DNA from: Aquabacterium sp. A7-Y | Lineage (GTDB): Bacteria; Pseudomonadota; Gammaproteobacteria; Burkholderiales; Burkholderiaceae_C | Length of the DNA: 37,144 nucleotides | Direction of reading: 5' to 3' | Assembly: GCF_026153205.1 (NCBI RefSeq) | Contig: NZ_JAPFBW010000050.1 | Coordinates: forward strand, 1 to 37,144 | In this document: piece after piece, positions 16,997 to 25,760 of the stretch | How positions within the stretch are numbered: the stretch's first letter is position 1 | How the letters are laid out: each line of letters begins with the position of its first letter | Made by a program: the position numbers and the translations under genes | Notes under the pieces: generated by a model | Databases searched by the model: none | Told to the model about the DNA's origin: nothing | Seen by the model: the letters and a program-made list of their open reading frames with translations, nothing else

Positions 16997-17008
16997 AAGG
17001 AGCGAGCC

Positions 17009-17191
17009 ATGGCCGTTCAACAGAACAAAAAATCGCCGTCCAAGCGCGGGATGCACCGTGCCCACCAGCACCTGAACACCCCGGGGACTGCGATCGAGCC
17101 GACCACCGGCGAAACCCATCTGCGTCACCACATCAGCCCCACCGGTTTCTACCGCGGGCGCAAGGTTCTCAAGACCAAGGCCGACGCCTGA
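17009..17191 (+). CDS. rpmF: 50S ribosomal protein L32
   Basis: A 60-residue basic ribosomal protein with the L32 pattern: [19 protein letters not shown] at the start and [18 protein letters not shown] at the end. It lacks the two CxxC zinc ribbons found in some L32 proteins, so it is the Cys-free form. AAGGAG (16997-17002) lies six nt before the ATG, and a TAGAAT -10 lies just upstream. It separates yceD from the fatty acid synthesis genes, the usual order in proteobacteria. Confidence 0.98.
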   Translation: MAVQQNKKSPSKRGMHRAHQHLNTPGTAIEPTTGETHLRHHISPTGFYRGRKVLKTKADA

Positions 17192-17279
17192 TCTTCGCGA
17201 TCGGGCGATGGGCCGACCTGCATGAGCCAACCCGGGTGGTGCGCTCTGCGGGCTCTTGCCTTTGCAGCTGTTGCTATGG

Positions 17280-17310
17280 CGGGTCCGGCGAGTTGTTTGC
17301 CGGGTCCGGC
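17280..17310 (+). promoter_or_regulatory. Direct repeats ahead of plsX, possible operator
   Basis: CGGGTCCGGC occurs at 17280-17289 and again at 17301-17310, start to start 21 bp, about two helical turns. The second copy sits in the near-palindrome GCCGGGTCCGGC (17299-17310). It lies 39 nt before the plsX ATG. Such spacing suits a dimeric regulator, but no regulator is identified and GC-rich chance matches are possible. Confidence 0.3.
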
Positions 17311-17348
17311 AGGGCGGGCATTCGTGCCGGCCTCCTTCGGTGCCAGCG

Positions 17349-18455
17349 ATGAATTCCTCTGCTGATGTTTCTCCGCGGGCCGGGCGCCCCGTGCGCGTGG
17401 CCGTGGATTGCATGGGTGGCGACTTCGGTCCGTCGGTGACCCTGCCTGCCTGCGAAGCCTTTCTGCGTGCGCACCCCGACGCCGAGCTGATCCTGGTCGG
17501 CCGGCCCGAGGCGCTGGCGCCAGCGCAGTCGTGGTCACGCTGCACCATCGTCGCGGCCACCGAGGTGGTGGAGATGGACGACCCGGTCGAGGTGGCCTTG
17601 CGCCGCAAGAAGAACTCGTCCATGCGCGTCGCCATCAGCCAGGTGAAGCCGGGCGAGGGTGTGGTCGCGGCCGATGCCTGCGTGTCCGCCGGAAACACCG
17701 GCGCGTTGATGGCCGTCTCGCGCTATCTGCTCAAGACCCTGGGCGGCATCGACCGCCCGGCGATCGCCACCGTGATGCCCAACCAGAAGGACGGCTACAC
17801 CACGGTGCTCGACCTCGGCGCCAATGTCGATTGCGAACCTCACCACCTGCTGCAGTTTGCCGTGATGGGCAGCGCGCTGGTGGCCGCCGTCGAAGGCAAG
17901 GCCAACCCGAGCGTGGGCCTGCTCAACATCGGCGAGGAAGCGATCAAGGGCAGCGAGACAATCAAACGCGCCGGCGAGTTGCTGCGTTCGGTGGCCGAGG
18001 CCGGCCAAGTGAACTTCTACGGCAACGTCGAGGGCAACGACATCTTCAAGGGCACCACCGACATCGTCGTTTGCGACGGTTTTGTCGGCAATGTGGTGCT
18101 GAAGGCGTCCGAGGGCCTGGCCACGATGTTGTCCAGTTTCATCAAGCAGGAATTCACCCGCAACTTCCTGACCAAACTGGCGGCGATCGTCGCGCTTCCG
18201 GTGCTGAAGCACTTCAAGAACCGTGTCGACTACCGCCGGTACAACGGTGCGGCGCTGCTCGGCTTGCGCGGCCTGGTCTTCAAGAGCCACGGTTCGGCTG
18301 ACGCCTTCGCGTTCGAGCAGGCCCTCAATCGGGCGTATGATGCGGCCCGAAACCGGTTGCTCGACCGGGTCCATGACCGGATCCTGGAAACCCTCCAAGC
18401 CCTGCCCCCGGCGGGCGGCCCCGAGGACCAGGTGCAGGTCGCTTCTACCGCATGA
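17349..18455 (+). CDS. plsX: Phosphate acyltransferase PlsX
   Basis: A 368-residue enzyme that converts acyl-ACP to acyl-phosphate, the donor for glycerol-3-phosphate acylation at the membrane. [25 protein letters not shown] opens the catalytic domain. Other family blocks are [108 protein letters not shown] and [21 protein letters not shown]. The ATG at 17349 gives normal length; the Shine-Dalgarno is weak. Its stop overlaps the fabH start (ATGA, 18452-18455). Confidence 0.97.
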   Translation: MNSSADVSPRAGRPVRVAVDCMGGDFGPSVTLPACEAFLRAHPDAELILVGRPEALAPAQSWSRCTIVAATEVVEMDDPVEVALRRKKNSSMRVAISQVKPGEGVVAADACVSAGNTGALMAVSRYLLKTLGGIDRPAIATVMPNQKDGYTTVLDLGANVDCEPHHLLQFAVMGSALVAAVEGKANPSVGLLNIGEEAIKGSETIKRAGELLRSVAEAGQVNFYGNVEGNDIFKGTTDIVVCDGFVGNVVLKASEGLATMLSSFIKQEFTRNFLTKLAAIVALPVLKHFKNRVDYRRYNGAALLGLRGLVFKSHGSADAFAFEQALNRAYDAARNRLLDRVHDRILETLQALPPAGGPEDQVQVASTA

Positions 18456-19444
18456 GCGTTATTTCATCTCTTACCTATTCCCGCATCACCGGCACCGGCA
18501 GCTACCTGCCGCCCAAGCGCGTGAGCAATGCGGAGTTCGCAGCCGAACTGGCGCAGCAGGGCATCGAGACGTCCGACCAGTGGATCGTCGAACGCACCGG
18601 CATTCGCGCGCGCCACTTTGCGGCGCCTGAGGTCGGGTCCAGCGACCTGGCGGTGGAGGCGGCCCGGCATGCGCTCGAGGCGGCCGGTGTCGCGGCCGCG
18701 CAGCTGGATCTGATCATCGTCGCGACCTCCACGCCCGACATGGTCTTCCCTTCGACGGCCTGTCTGGTGCAGCAGAAGCTCGGCGTGCACGGCTGCGCGG
18801 CCTTCGACGTGCAGGCGGTGTGCTCGGGTTTCGTCTACGGCCTCACCGTCGCCGACTCGATGATCCGCTCGGGTGCCGCCCGCAAGGCCCTGGTCATCGG
18901 CGCCGAGGTGTTCTCCCGCATCCTCGACTTCAAGGACCGCACCACCTGCGTCCTGTTCGGCGACGGCGCCGGCGCGGTGGTGCTGGAAGCGAGTGACACC
19001 CCCGGCGTGCTCGCGACCGAACTGCATGCCGACGGGCGCCATGTCGACATCCTCTGCACGCCCGGCACGGTGGCTGGCGGCTCGGTGCTGGGCGATCCGC
19101 TGCTGAAAATGGACGGCCAGGCGGTCTTCAAGCTCGCCGTCGGCGTGCTGGAAGATGTCGCCCGCTCGGTGCTGGCCAAGGCCGGTCGCAGCGAGGCCGA
19201 CATCGACTGGCTGATCCCGCACCAGGCCAACATCCGCATCATGCAGATGACGGCCCGCAAGCTGAAGCTGGACATGGACAAGGTCGTCGTGACGGTCGAC
19301 CAGCACGGCAACACCTCCGCCGCCTCGATTCCGCTGGCGCTCGACCACGCCGTGCGTTCCGGCCGCCTGCAGCGCGGCGATACCGTGATGCTCGAGGGAG
19401 TCGGCGGCGGCTTCACCTGGGGCGCGGTGCTGCTCGACTTCTGA
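18452..19444 (+). CDS. fabH: 3-oxoacyl-ACP synthase III (KAS III)
   Basis: A 330-residue initiating condensing enzyme, joining acetyl-CoA (or another short acyl-CoA) to malonyl-ACP. The Cys-His-Asn triad is visible: Cys124 in [13 protein letters not shown], His257 in [10 protein letters not shown] and Asn287 in QHGNTSAAS. The C-terminal [14 protein letters not shown] is standard. The length is about 10 residues above E. coli FabH, from a slightly longer N-terminus ([20 protein letters not shown]). Translation is coupled to plsX by the ATGA overlap. Confidence 0.97.
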   Translation: MSVISSLTYSRITGTGSYLPPKRVSNAEFAAELAQQGIETSDQWIVERTGIRARHFAAPEVGSSDLAVEAARHALEAAGVAAAQLDLIIVATSTPDMVFPSTACLVQQKLGVHGCAAFDVQAVCSGFVYGLTVADSMIRSGAARKALVIGAEVFSRILDFKDRTTCVLFGDGAGAVVLEASDTPGVLATELHADGRHVDILCTPGTVAGGSVLGDPLLKMDGQAVFKLAVGVLEDVARSVLAKAGRSEADIDWLIPHQANIRIMQMTARKLKLDMDKVVVTVDQHGNTSAASIPLALDHAVRSGRLQRGDTVMLEGVGGGFTWGAVLLDF

Positions 19445-19506
19445 GCCCCGGCCCGCCTGTCCGCGCCTTCCGACCTTCCATCAAGCTCAGAGCACTATTT
19501 CCTAAG

Positions 19507-20445
19507 ATGAATCCGTTCGCCTTCGTGTTCCCCGGCCAGGGGTCGCAGTCCGTCGGCATGCTGGACGCCTGGGGTGAGCACCCCGTCGTGCGCGAGACCC
19601 TGCAGGAAGCCTCCGACGCCCTCGGCCAGGACATCGGCCAGCTGATCGCCGAGGGGCCCAAGGAGGCGCTGGATCTGACCACCAACACCCAGCCGGTGAT
19701 GCTCACCGCGGGCATCGCCTGCTACCGCGCGTGGATGGCCGAGACCGGGCTGGCACCGGCCCTGGTCGCCGGCCACTCGCTCGGTGAGTACACTGCCCTG
19801 GTCGCGGCCGGTACCCTGGCCCTGGCGGATGCGCTGCCCTTGGTGCGCTTCCGCGCCCAGGCCATGCAGGAGGCAGTGCCGGTGGGCACCGGCGGCATGG
19901 CCGCCATCCTCGGTCTCGACGCCGCGCTGGTGCGCGAAGGCTGTGCCGAGGCCCAGGCGGCAGTCGGTGACGTGGTCGAGGCCGTCAACTTCAACGATCC
20001 CAAGCAGACCGTGATTGCCGGCACCAAGGCCGCGGTCGAGAAGGCCTGCGAGGTGCTCAAGGGCAAGGGCGCCAAGCGGGCCCTGCCGCTGCCGGTGTCG
20101 GCTCCCTTCCATTCCAGCCTGATGCGCCCGGCTGCCGAACGCCTGCGCGAGCGCCTTGCGCAGACGGCTTTTGCCGGCGGCGGCATTGCCGTGCTGAACA
20201 ACGTCGACGTAAAGGTCGAGACCGAGCCCCAGGCGATCCGCGACGCGCTGTACCGCCAGGCCTTCGGCGCGGTGCGCTGGGTCGAGACGGTGCAGGCTTT
20301 GAAGGCGCGCGGCCTTGCGCGGGTCGTCGAGTGCGGGCCGGGCAAGGTGCTGGCCGGCATGGTCAAGCGTATCGATGCCGAGATCGTCACCGGCACTGTG
20401 TTCGACCCCGCCTCGCTCGCCGAGGTGAAAGGTTTGCTGCAATGA
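19507..20445 (+). CDS. fabD: Malonyl-CoA:ACP S-malonyltransferase
   Basis: A 312-residue acyltransferase that makes malonyl-ACP. FVFPGQGSQSVGML is the N-terminal signature. GHSLGEY carries the nucleophile Ser91, RFRAQAM carries the malonate-binding Arg116, and SAPFHSSLM carries His202. A 62-nt gap separates it from fabH, with only a weak Shine-Dalgarno. Its stop overlaps the fabG start as ATGA (20442-20445). Confidence 0.97.
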   Translation: MNPFAFVFPGQGSQSVGMLDAWGEHPVVRETLQEASDALGQDIGQLIAEGPKEALDLTTNTQPVMLTAGIACYRAWMAETGLAPALVAGHSLGEYTALVAAGTLALADALPLVRFRAQAMQEAVPVGTGGMAAILGLDAALVREGCAEAQAAVGDVVEAVNFNDPKQTVIAGTKAAVEKACEVLKGKGAKRALPLPVSAPFHSSLMRPAAERLRERLAQTAFAGGGIAVLNNVDVKVETEPQAIRDALYRQAFGAVRWVETVQALKARGLARVVECGPGKVLAGMVKRIDAEIVTGTVFDPASLAEVKGLLQ

Positions 20446-21191
20446 ACGAGACCGATATCCAGTCGCAGGTTGCCCTGGTCACCGGAGCCACCCGGGGCAT
20501 CGGCCGCGCCATCGCGCTCGAGCTGGCGCGCAAGGGCATGACCGTGATCGGCACCGCCACCTCGGAAGCGGGCGCCGCCGCCATCAGCGAAGCCTTGGCC
20601 GGCAAGGCGAAGAGCCGGGGCATCTGCCTGAACGTCAATGACGCAGCGGGCGTGGAAGCCGCGGTCGACGGCCTGGTCAAGGAGTTCGGCGCGCTGCACG
20701 TGCTGGTCAACAACGCCGGCATCACGCGCGACACGCTGTCGATGCGCATGAAGGACGACGACTGGGATGCCGTGCTCGACACCAACCTGAAGGCGGTGTT
20801 CCGTCTTTCCCGTGCGGTGGTCCGTCCGATGATGAAACAGCGCTACGGCCGCATCGTCAACATCACCTCGGTGGTGGGCGCCAGCGGCAACGCGGGGCAG
20901 GCCAACTACGCGGCGGCCAAGGCCGGCGTGGCGGGCATGACCCGTTCGCTGGCGCGCGAGCTGGGCAGCCGCGGGATCACGGTGAACTGCATCGCCCCGG
21001 GCTTCATCGAAACCGACATGACCAAGGCCCTGAGCGAGCAGCAGACCGAGGCCTTGATGAGTCAGATCCCGCTGGGCCGGCTGGGGCGTGCCGAAGACAT
21101 CGCACACGCCGTGGCCTTTGTCGCATCGCCGCAGGCCGGATACATCACCGGCGCGGAACTGCACGTCAATGGCGGCATGTATATGAGTTGA
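20442..21191 (+). CDS. fabG: 3-oxoacyl-ACP reductase
   Basis: A 249-residue NADPH-dependent short-chain dehydrogenase that reduces 3-oxoacyl-ACP. The cofactor loop is TGATRGIG (14-21), with NNAG near residue 90. The catalytic tetrad is Asn115, Ser143, Tyr156 (YAAAKAG) and Lys160. IAPGFIETDMT and the C-terminal GGMYMS match FabG proper rather than a generic SDR. It starts inside the fabD stop (ATGA), so translation is coupled. Confidence 0.97.
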   Translation: MNETDIQSQVALVTGATRGIGRAIALELARKGMTVIGTATSEAGAAAISEALAGKAKSRGICLNVNDAAGVEAAVDGLVKEFGALHVLVNNAGITRDTLSMRMKDDDWDAVLDTNLKAVFRLSRAVVRPMMKQRYGRIVNITSVVGASGNAGQANYAAAKAGVAGMTRSLARELGSRGITVNCIAPGFIETDMTKALSEQQTEALMSQIPLGRLGRAEDIAHAVAFVASPQAGYITGAELHVNGGMYMS

Positions 21192-21273
21192 GCGCCATCG
21201 CGGCGCCGAACCGGTCAGAGCCCGTCCGGGAGCGCGGTCGCGCGGTGGACTTCGAGGTGTCACCGCATGGTCG

Positions 21274-21293
21274 TAAAATCACGGGCTGTTTTT
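21274..21293 (+). promoter_or_regulatory. Predicted acpP promoter: -10 and initial transcribed region
   Basis: The segment reads TAAAATCACGGGCTGTTTTT. TAAAAT (21274-21279) is the -10, and a start near 21286 leaves about 28 nt before the ATG. It shares TARAATCnCGGG with the rpmF and lysS promoters. No clear -35 is seen; TTCGAG at 21251-21256 has 17-bp spacing but is a poor match. Confidence 0.5.
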
Positions 21294-21313
21294 GAAAACC
21301 TCCTGGAGGAGTC

Positions 21314-21553
21314 ATGAGCGATATCGAAGCACGCGTCAAAAAGATCATTGCCGAACAACTCGGCGTGGCTGAGAGCGAAGTCACCAACGAGAAGGCGTTC
21401 GTGGCCGACCTGGGCGCCGACTCGCTGGACACCGTCGAGCTCGTGATGGCGCTGGAAGACGAGTTCGGTATCGAGATTCCGGACGAAGAAGCCGAGAAGA
21501 TCACGACCGTTCAGCTCGCGATCGACTACGCCCTGAAGCACCAGAAGGCCTGA
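21314..21553 (+). CDS. acpP: Acyl carrier protein
   Basis: A 79-residue acidic four-helix protein that carries acyl chains on 4'-phosphopantetheine. The attachment site is Ser37 in [24 protein letters not shown] (21305-21309) is the ribosome binding site. It probably has its own promoter in the 122-nt gap after fabG, which fits the high demand for ACP. AcpS, which would modify it, is encoded about 13 kb downstream at 34430. Confidence 0.98.
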   Translation: MSDIEARVKKIIAEQLGVAESEVTNEKAFVADLGADSLDTVELVMALEDEFGIEIPDEEAEKITTVQLAIDYALKHQKA

Positions 21554-21596
21554 ACGGCCTGCCTGCCCCTCCCGACCGAACTGAGTATTCCAGCGC

Positions 21597-22841
21597 ATGA
21601 GCCGTCGTCGTGTCGTCGTGACCGGCCTGGGTCTTGTCACCCCCGTGGGCAACACGGTGGCCGAGTCCTGGTCCAATCTTCTTGCTGGCAAGTCCGGCAT
21701 CGACCACATCTCCAAGTTCGATGCCAGCAACCTTGCCTGCCGTTTCGCAGGCGAGGTCAAGGGCTTCAACGTCGAGGACTACATCCCGGGCAAGGAAGCC
21801 CGCCACATGGACACCTTCATCCACTACGGAATGGCGGCTTCCATCCAGGCGGTGCAGGACAGCGGCCTTCCCACGGGTGAAGCGCTGGGCGAGGAGGTGG
21901 CCGAGCGCATCGGCTGCCTGGTCGGTTCAGGCATCGGCGGCCTGCCGATGATCGAGGAGACCCACACCGAGATGAACAGCCGCGGCCCGCGGCGTATCTC
22001 GCCGTTTTTCGTGCCGGCCTCGATCATCAACATGATCTCGGGTCATGTCTCGATCAAGTACGGTTTCAAGGGCCCCAACCTGGCGATCGTGACGGCCTGT
22101 ACCACCGGCCTGCACTGCATCGGCGAGGCCGGTCGGTTGATCGAATACGGCGACGCGGACGTGATGATCGCCGGCGGTGCCGAGTCCACCGTCTCGCCGC
22201 TGGGTGTCGGCGGCTTTGCCGCAGCGCGTGCGCTGTCGACCCGCAACGACGATCCCAAGACGGCCTCGCGCCCCTGGGACAAGGATCGCGACGGTTTTGT
22301 TCTAGGTGAGGGCGCGGGTGTCCTGGTGCTCGAGGAATACGAGCACGCGAAAAAGCGCGGCGCGAAGATCTATGCCGAACTGGCCGGCTTCGGCATGAGC
22401 GCCGATGCCTTCCACATGACCGCCCCCAACGTGGACGGCCCGCGCCGTTCGATGCAGGCGGCGTTGCGCAATGCCGGGCTCAACCCGGACCAGGTCGACT
22501 ATCTCAACGCCCACGGTACCTCGACGCCGCTGGGCGACGCCAACGAGACCAACGCCATCAAGCTGGCCTTTGGCGACGCAGCCCGCCAGTTGGTGGTGAA
22601 CTCCACCAAGTCGATGACCGGCCACCTGTTGGGCGGCGCCGGCGGGATCGAGTCGGCCTTCACCGTGCTGGCGCTGCACCACCAGGTGTCGCCGCCGACC
22701 ATCAATATCTTCAACCAGGATCCCGAGTGTGACCTGGACTACTGTGCGAACACCGCACGGCAGATGAAAATCGATGTGGCGCTGAAGAACAACTTCGGTT
22801 TCGGTGGCACCAACGGCTCGCTGGTCTTCAAGCGAGTCTGA
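21597..22841 (+). CDS. fabF: 3-oxoacyl-ACP synthase II (KAS II)
   Basis: A 414-residue elongating condensing enzyme. [16 protein letters not shown] opens the protein. The Cys-His-His triad is Cys168 in [14 protein letters not shown], His306 in [12 protein letters not shown] and His343 in [13 protein letters not shown]. The end [17 protein letters not shown] is typical. It ends the fab cluster and is followed after 20 nt by a small membrane protein gene. Confidence 0.98.
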   Translation: MSRRRVVVTGLGLVTPVGNTVAESWSNLLAGKSGIDHISKFDASNLACRFAGEVKGFNVEDYIPGKEARHMDTFIHYGMAASIQAVQDSGLPTGEALGEEVAERIGCLVGSGIGGLPMIEETHTEMNSRGPRRISPFFVPASIINMISGHVSIKYGFKGPNLAIVTACTTGLHCIGEAGRLIEYGDADVMIAGGAESTVSPLGVGGFAAARALSTRNDDPKTASRPWDKDRDGFVLGEGAGVLVLEEYEHAKKRGAKIYAELAGFGMSADAFHMTAPNVDGPRRSMQAALRNAGLNPDQVDYLNAHGTSTPLGDANETNAIKLAFGDAARQLVVNSTKSMTGHLLGGAGGIESAFTVLALHHQVSPPTINIFNQDPECDLDYCANTARQMKIDVALKNNFGFGGTNGSLVFKRV

Positions 22842-22861
22842 GCCTGCCGGCCCAGTGCCGC

Positions 22862-23356
22862 ATGCGCACGGCGCCCGCCCTCCAACTCACGGTCCGGCCT
22901 TCCGGGCCTTGGGTCTTGGGCGTGGCGGCGCTGGCGCTCGGCACGGTGGCCAGCCTGCTCGCCTGGTTGCAGCTCGCCCCGTTGCCTGCGGGCCTGGGGC
23001 TGGTGCTGGGCCTGGTCGTCGTGCCGGCGGCCTCGCTCATCGCCTGGCTCGAATGGCGGCGTCCCCCGCTGCACCTCCACTGGGACGGCCGGCGCTGGCA
23101 CTGGCAGGCTGCGGATGCGGCACGGCCGAGAGCCTGCAGCGGACGGGTGGAGGTGGCGGCCGACCTGGGCCGCTGGATGCTGCTGCGGCTCTGGCCCGAC
23201 TCGCCCGGGGCTGCCGGGGCCGGACGCGGCCTCTGGCTGCCCGTGCAGGCCGCCGGTCTGGGGCCGGGCTGGCACGCGCTGCGCTGTGCGTTATATTCGC
23301 CCACTCCCGTGGCCGACCCGCTGGCTGCAACGAACCCCGCAACGGATGAGCGCTGA
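22862..23356 (+). CDS. Small membrane protein of unknown function (two TM helices)
   Basis: A 164-residue protein with two hydrophobic helices (about residues 18-38 and 42-63), followed by a Trp-rich soluble part (LHLHWDGRRWHWQAAD, LGRWMLLRLWPD, GLWLPVQAAGLGPGWHALRCALYSP). The layout of two close helices and a beta-rich tail with W...W resembles the YgfX/CptA class, but no residue-level match is certain. It overlaps the rpoE start by 11 nt, so it may set rpoE translation through coupling. Position between fabF and rpoE suggests an envelope-related job; this is inference. Confidence 0.7.
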   Translation: MRTAPALQLTVRPSGPWVLGVAALALGTVASLLAWLQLAPLPAGLGLVLGLVVVPAASLIAWLEWRRPPLHLHWDGRRWHWQAADAARPRACSGRVEVAADLGRWMLLRLWPDSPGAAGAGRGLWLPVQAAGLGPGWHALRCALYSPTPVADPLAATNPATDER

Positions 23357-23951
23357 CGCTGATGCCCTGTTGATCGAGCGCGTCAAGCGCGGCGACCAGA
23401 AAGCTTTCGAGCTGCTGGTGATCAAGTACCAGCGCAAGATCGAGCGCCTGATCGCCCGCATGGTGCGCGACGCCGACCTGATCCAGGACATCGCCCAGGA
23501 AACTTTCATCCGCGCCTACCGGGCCTTGCCCCAGTTCCGTGGCGAGAGCGCCTTCTATACCTGGCTTTACCGCATCGCGGTCAATACCGCGAAAAAGGCT
23601 TTGGTCGAGCTCAAACGCGACCCGCTGGTGACCGAAACCGCCCTGTCCGCGGCGGACGACGAGGACGAAACTTCCCGCGTCGAGAACGAACTAAGCGATG
23701 GTGAAACACCGGAGGCGGTGCTTGCCAGCAAGGAAATCGCCTCGACCGTGAATGCGGCGATCGAAGCCCTCTCCGAAGATTTGCGCCAGGCCATCACCTT
23801 GCGTGAAATCGAAGGTTTGAGCTATGACGAGATTGCCGAAGTGATGAATTGCCCGATCGGCACGGTCCGTTCGCGCATCTTTCGCGCCCGCGAGGCCATT
23901 GCCGAGCGGTTGCGACCCCTGTTGGATACGCCGGACGGCAAGCGTTGGTGA
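23346..23951 (+). CDS. rpoE: RNA polymerase sigma factor RpoE (AlgU/SigE type ECF)
   Basis: A 201-residue extracytoplasmic-function sigma factor for envelope stress. Region 2 is FELLVIKYQRKIERLIARMV with DLIQDIAQETFIRAYRALPQF and YTWLYRIAVNTAKKAL. Region 4 is LSEDLRQAITLREIEGLSYDEIAEVMNCPIGTVRSRIFRAREAI, the helix-turn-helix that reads the -35. Compared with E. coli RpoE it has a slightly longer acidic linker (DDEDETSRVENELSDGE). The start overlaps the upstream membrane-protein gene. rseA, rseB and mucD follow, so its activity is surely held by the anti-sigma factor. Confidence 0.96.
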   Translation: MSADADALLIERVKRGDQKAFELLVIKYQRKIERLIARMVRDADLIQDIAQETFIRAYRALPQFRGESAFYTWLYRIAVNTAKKALVELKRDPLVTETALSAADDEDETSRVENELSDGETPEAVLASKEIASTVNAAIEALSEDLRQAITLREIEGLSYDEIAEVMNCPIGTVRSRIFRAREAIAERLRPLLDTPDGKRW

Positions 23952-23966
23952 TTGAGGAGCGCAGTG

Positions 23967-24671
23967 ATGTCTATCGAAGGTTTGCGTGTGGGAGGGCTGA
24001 GCGCCGAAGCGCGCGAGCGGCTGTCGGCGCTGGCTGACGGTGAGGCGGGTGCCGAGGACCTGCAGCTCGCGCTGTCCGCTTGGCGCGAGGACGGACGTGC
24101 TCGCGCGGGAAGCTGCGAGACCTGGCATGCCTACCACCTGATCGGCGACGTGATGCGCTCCGAGGACCTGTGCGGCAGCGGTCGTGACGATCTGTTCCTC
24201 AGCCGGCTGCGTGCGCGGCTGGCCGAGGAACCGGTGGTGATCGCGCCGTCGGGCGCCGCAGCCCGCGAGGGCGATCGCTTGCCTTTGCCCGCGCAGGTCG
24301 CCAACGGGGCCCCGCTGCCGACGCGCCGCCGCTCCTGGGTGGCGCCAATGGCGACGGCCGCCGGTGTCATGGCGGTGGCCGGTGTGCTGGTCGTGACCCG
24401 CCTGTCCGTACCGCCCTCGAGCCCGGTGGCCGGTGCCCAGCTGGCCCAGGCGGCCGCTCCGGCAGCGGCCAGCGCTGCATTGCAGCAGGTCTCCGCCTCC
24501 GCCGTGCCGTCGCCTGCGGAGACGGCGGTCGTGGTGGGCAACGGCACGCTGGTGCGTGATGCCCGGCTGGACCAGTACCTGAACGCCCACAAGCAGTTCG
24601 GCGGCAGCTCCGCCCTCGGCGTACCGTCCGGCTTCCTGCGCGGCGCCACCTACGAAGGCCCGAACCGCTGA
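23967..24671 (+). CDS. rseA: Anti-sigma factor RseA/MucA
   Basis: A 234-residue single-pass inner-membrane protein. The cytoplasmic RseA N-domain (LSALADGEAGAEDLQLALSAW, then CETWHAYHLIGDVMRSEDL) binds and blocks RpoE. A transmembrane helix is at about 125-144 (VAPMATAAGVMAVAGVLVVT), followed by a periplasmic Ala-rich tail that RseB should contact. ATG 23967 is chosen because GAGGAG (23954-23959) lies seven nt upstream; the in-frame TTG at 23952 would destroy this spacing. By analogy, site-1 and RseP-type cleavage would release the sigma factor; those proteases are not in the window. Confidence 0.92.
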   Translation: MSIEGLRVGGLSAEARERLSALADGEAGAEDLQLALSAWREDGRARAGSCETWHAYHLIGDVMRSEDLCGSGRDDLFLSRLRARLAEEPVVIAPSGAAAREGDRLPLPAQVANGAPLPTRRRSWVAPMATAAGVMAVAGVLVVTRLSVPPSSPVAGAQLAQAAAPAAASAALQQVSASAVPSPAETAVVVGNGTLVRDARLDQYLNAHKQFGGSSALGVPSGFLRGATYEGPNR

Positions 24672-25700
24672 ATGAGCCCGATGCAAGCGCGACGCTGGTG
24701 GACGCCCTGGCTCGGCTGGGGGATGGCGGCCTTCATGAGCTTCGGCGCCCTGGCTCAGGCCCAGGACGTGCCGCTGCAGCGCACCGAGGTGAGGAACTGG
24801 CTGCTGCGTATCCATGAGGCCGCGCAGCAACGCAACTTCCACGGCACCTTTGTCGTCAGCGCCGGCGGCCAGGTGGTGAGCTCGCGCATCGCGCACTACT
24901 GCGACGGTAGCAACCAGTACGAGCGCATCGAGTCGCTCGATGGCCAGATGCGGCGCGTGTTTCGCCACAACGATCTGGTAGCGACGCTGTGGCCCGGCTC
25001 GCGGCTGGCCGTGCTCGAGCACCGCGAGACGCTGAGCACTTTCCCGGCACTGCTGCACAGCGACGGCGACCGCCTGTCGGATCTCTACGAGGTGCGCCGG
25101 CAGGGCGACGACCGGGTCGCCGGCCACGAGGCCGAGGTGCTGCTGGTGCGGCCGCGCGACGCCTACCGCTGGGGCTATCGTCTGTGGGCCGAACGAGCCA
25201 GCGGGCTGCTGCTGCGGGCCGAGGTGCTGGGCGGACAGGAGGATGTGCTGGAGTCGTCGGCGTTCTCCGACGTCGCGATCGGTGTCAAGCCGCAGCCCGA
25301 GTCCGTCACCCAGCCGATGAAGCGGCTCGAGGGCTACCGGGTGGACCGCCCGGCGCTCACCAAGACCGGGTATGAGCAGGAGGGCTGGGTCTACCGGCAG
25401 AAGCCACCGGGCTTCCAGCACGTCAACAGCGTGAAGCGTGAGCTCGACGCGCAGACTGCGGGTCGCCCCGGTGAGCCGGCCCGGCAGCTGCTGCAGACCA
25501 TCTTCTCCGACGGGCTGGCCCACGTGTCCATCTTCGTCGAGCCGTACGACGCGAACCGCCATCGGGCCGAAGTGCTGATGAGCATGGGCGCGACGCAAAC
25601 GCTCACCCGGCGCTACCGCGACTGGTGGGTCACCGCGGTGGGCGAGGTTCCTCCGACGACCCTGCGACTGTTCGTGCAGGGCCTCGAGCGCAAGAAGTAG
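24672..25700 (+). CDS. rseB: RseB/MucB, periplasmic regulator of the sigma-E pathway
   Basis: A 342-residue exported protein of the MucB_RseB family. The N-terminal signal peptide has a basic start, a GWGMAAFMSFGA core and probable cleavage after ALAQA. The large domain carries NFHGTFVVSAGGQVVSSRIAHYCDG and YERIESLDG, resembling LolA-like lipid binding. The small C-terminal domain has LLQTIFSDGLAHVSIFVEPY and TVGEVP-like ends (VTAVGEVPPTTLRLFVQGLE). It should shield RseA from proteolysis. The ATG follows the rseA stop directly; ATG 24681 is an alternative. Confidence 0.93.
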   Translation: MSPMQARRWWTPWLGWGMAAFMSFGALAQAQDVPLQRTEVRNWLLRIHEAAQQRNFHGTFVVSAGGQVVSSRIAHYCDGSNQYERIESLDGQMRRVFRHNDLVATLWPGSRLAVLEHRETLSTFPALLHSDGDRLSDLYEVRRQGDDRVAGHEAEVLLVRPRDAYRWGYRLWAERASGLLLRAEVLGGQEDVLESSAFSDVAIGVKPQPESVTQPMKRLEGYRVDRPALTKTGYEQEGWVYRQKPPGFQHVNSVKRELDAQTAGRPGEPARQLLQTIFSDGLAHVSIFVEPYDANRHRAEVLMSMGATQTLTRRYRDWWVTAVGEVPPTTLRLFVQGLERKK

Positions 25701-25722
25701 ACGCTGGCGCTCCGGTCTGGTT

Positions 25723-25740
25723 GCTGCGGCGCACCGCAGC
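25723..25740 (+). promoter_or_regulatory. Hairpin between rseB and mucD
   Basis: GCTGCGG (25723-25729) and CCGCAGC (25734-25740) form a perfect 7-bp stem with a CGCA loop. It lies 22 nt after the rseB stop, 20 nt before the mucD start, and GTGTTTCC follows. It could be a partial terminator, a processing or stability element, or both, lowering or separating mucD expression from the upstream genes. Confidence 0.4.
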
Positions 25741-25760
25741 GTGTTTCCTTGAGGTGATCG

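Noticed and set aside
22785-23345. Sigma-E autoregulated promoter (GAACTT/TCTGA type) before rpoE
   Set aside because: No pair of elements with correct spacing could be found; AACTTC in the fabF end has no matching -10.
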